Assembly (NCBI GenBank): GCA_903897565.1
Contig: CAIUCF010000609.1
Location: 1-8,568 of the forward strand
Direction: 5' to 3'
DNA: 8,568 nt
Source of the DNA: an uncultured Rhodospirillales bacterium
GTDB lineage: Bacteria; Pseudomonadota; Alphaproteobacteria; ATCC43930; CGMCC-115725
The notes below the pieces were generated by a model. That model did not search any database and was not told where the DNA came from. It saw only the letters and a list, made by a program, of their open reading frames with translations. Of this stretch, positions 8,201-8,568 are shown one piece after another (position 1 is the stretch's first letter; each line of letters starts with the position of its first letter). A program made the position numbers and the translations under genes.

Positions 8201-8568
8201 GCACAGAACCCATGCAAGCGCCCATCGACGGCCCCGAAGACTCGACCCCGGATGAATACGGGGCACGGCGCGGCGCGCCGTTCGAAGGCAAGGCGTCCGG
8301 CGTGACGCCGGTCAACAAGATGGTCATCCGCGACCTCCGCTTCTACTACAAGAAGTACGAGGCGCTGAAGGGCATCAACATGGCGCTGTATGACAAGCAT
8401 GTCACGGCGTTCATCGGCCCCTCGGGCTGCGGCAAGTCCACCTTGCTGCGCGTCCTCAACCGGATGTCCCAGCTCTATCCGGGCCAGTACGCGACCGGCG
8501 AAATCCTGGTCGACGGCCAGAACATCCTCGACCCGAAGCTCGATCTCAACCTGCTGCGGGCCAAGATC
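8197..8568 (+). CDS. pstB: Phosphate ABC transporter ATP-binding protein PstB, N-terminal part (truncated by window edge)
   Basis: PstB is the ATPase that drives phosphate import through PstCA and also relays transport status towards PhoU and PhoR. The 124 residues visible include KMVIRDLRFYYKKYEALKGI (41-60), the usual PstB opening, then VTAFIGPSGCGKSTLLRVLNRM with the Walker A box at 74-82. The Q-loop, signature and Walker B motifs lie beyond the edge. The ATG at 8197 overlaps the pstA stop as ATGA and has no clear ribosome binding site, so translation is probably coupled to pstA. Compared with E. coli PstB, which has about 10 residues before the equivalent of the VIRDL strand, this protein has about 42, rich in acidic residues and proline. 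Starts at M6 or M42 are alternatives, though the overlap favours 8197. phoU and phoB are expected next. Confidence 0.96.
   Translation, partial: MSTEPMQAPIDGPEDSTPDEYGARRGAPFEGKASGVTPVNKMVIRDLRFYYKKYEALKGINMALYDKHVTAFIGPSGCGKSTLLRVLNRMSQLYPGQYATGEILVDGQNILDPKLDLNLLRAKI

Overview
The window looks like chromosome from a high-GC alphaproteobacterium. Third codon positions are rich in G and C, the protein sequences have an alphaproteobacterial flavour, and a tandem 11-bp-period Pho box precedes pstS. The order phoR-pstS-pstC-pstA-pstB is the phosphate-regulon layout of Rhizobiales and related orders. I cannot name a genus from the sequence alone. No mobile element, CRISPR array, tRNA or rRNA was seen.

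Layout: (1) 1-242, minus strand: the first 80 codons of rph (RNase PH), running off the left edge. (2) 398-943, plus strand: a 181-residue protein with a hydrophobic centre, tentatively related to the YflT/general stress protein 17M family, divergent from rph. (3) 944-1169: a gene-free regulatory gap. (4) 1170-3437: maeB, a full-length malic enzyme with a C-terminal phosphotransacetylase-like domain. (5) 3438-3564: a gap with three weak PhoB-type half-sites and a possible very short leader ORF whose stop overlaps the phoR start. (6) 3565-5064: phoR, the phosphate-sensing histidine kinase. (7) 5065-5213: the pstS promoter region, with four half-sites at exact 11-bp spacing. (8) 5214-6263: pstS; 6284-6315: a 14-bp stem-loop with a GAGA loop; 6345-7334: pstC; 7339-8200: pstA, carrying a one-base frameshift; 8197 to the right edge: pstB, overlapping the end of pstA by 4 bases.

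How the genes work together: PstS captures phosphate in the periplasm, PstC and PstA form the membrane channel, and PstB supplies ATP hydrolysis. The Pst transporter, with PhoU, keeps PhoR in its phosphatase state when phosphate is plentiful. When phosphate is scarce PhoR phosphorylates PhoB, which would bind the Pho boxes before pstS and perhaps phoR. phoU and phoB are not in the window and probably lie just beyond its right edge.

The main oddity is in pstA. A run of five C bases at 7880-7884 has one base too many for the family reading frame. Removing one C joins two halves into a normal 286-residue PstA. The shift falls inside the loop that docks PstB, so a real mutation would disable transport and would be expected to switch the Pho regulon on permanently. 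A sequencing or assembly error in the C run is the simplest alternative. I see no clearly novel system in this window; the genes are well-known families, and the interest lies in the frameshift and in the control elements between genes.
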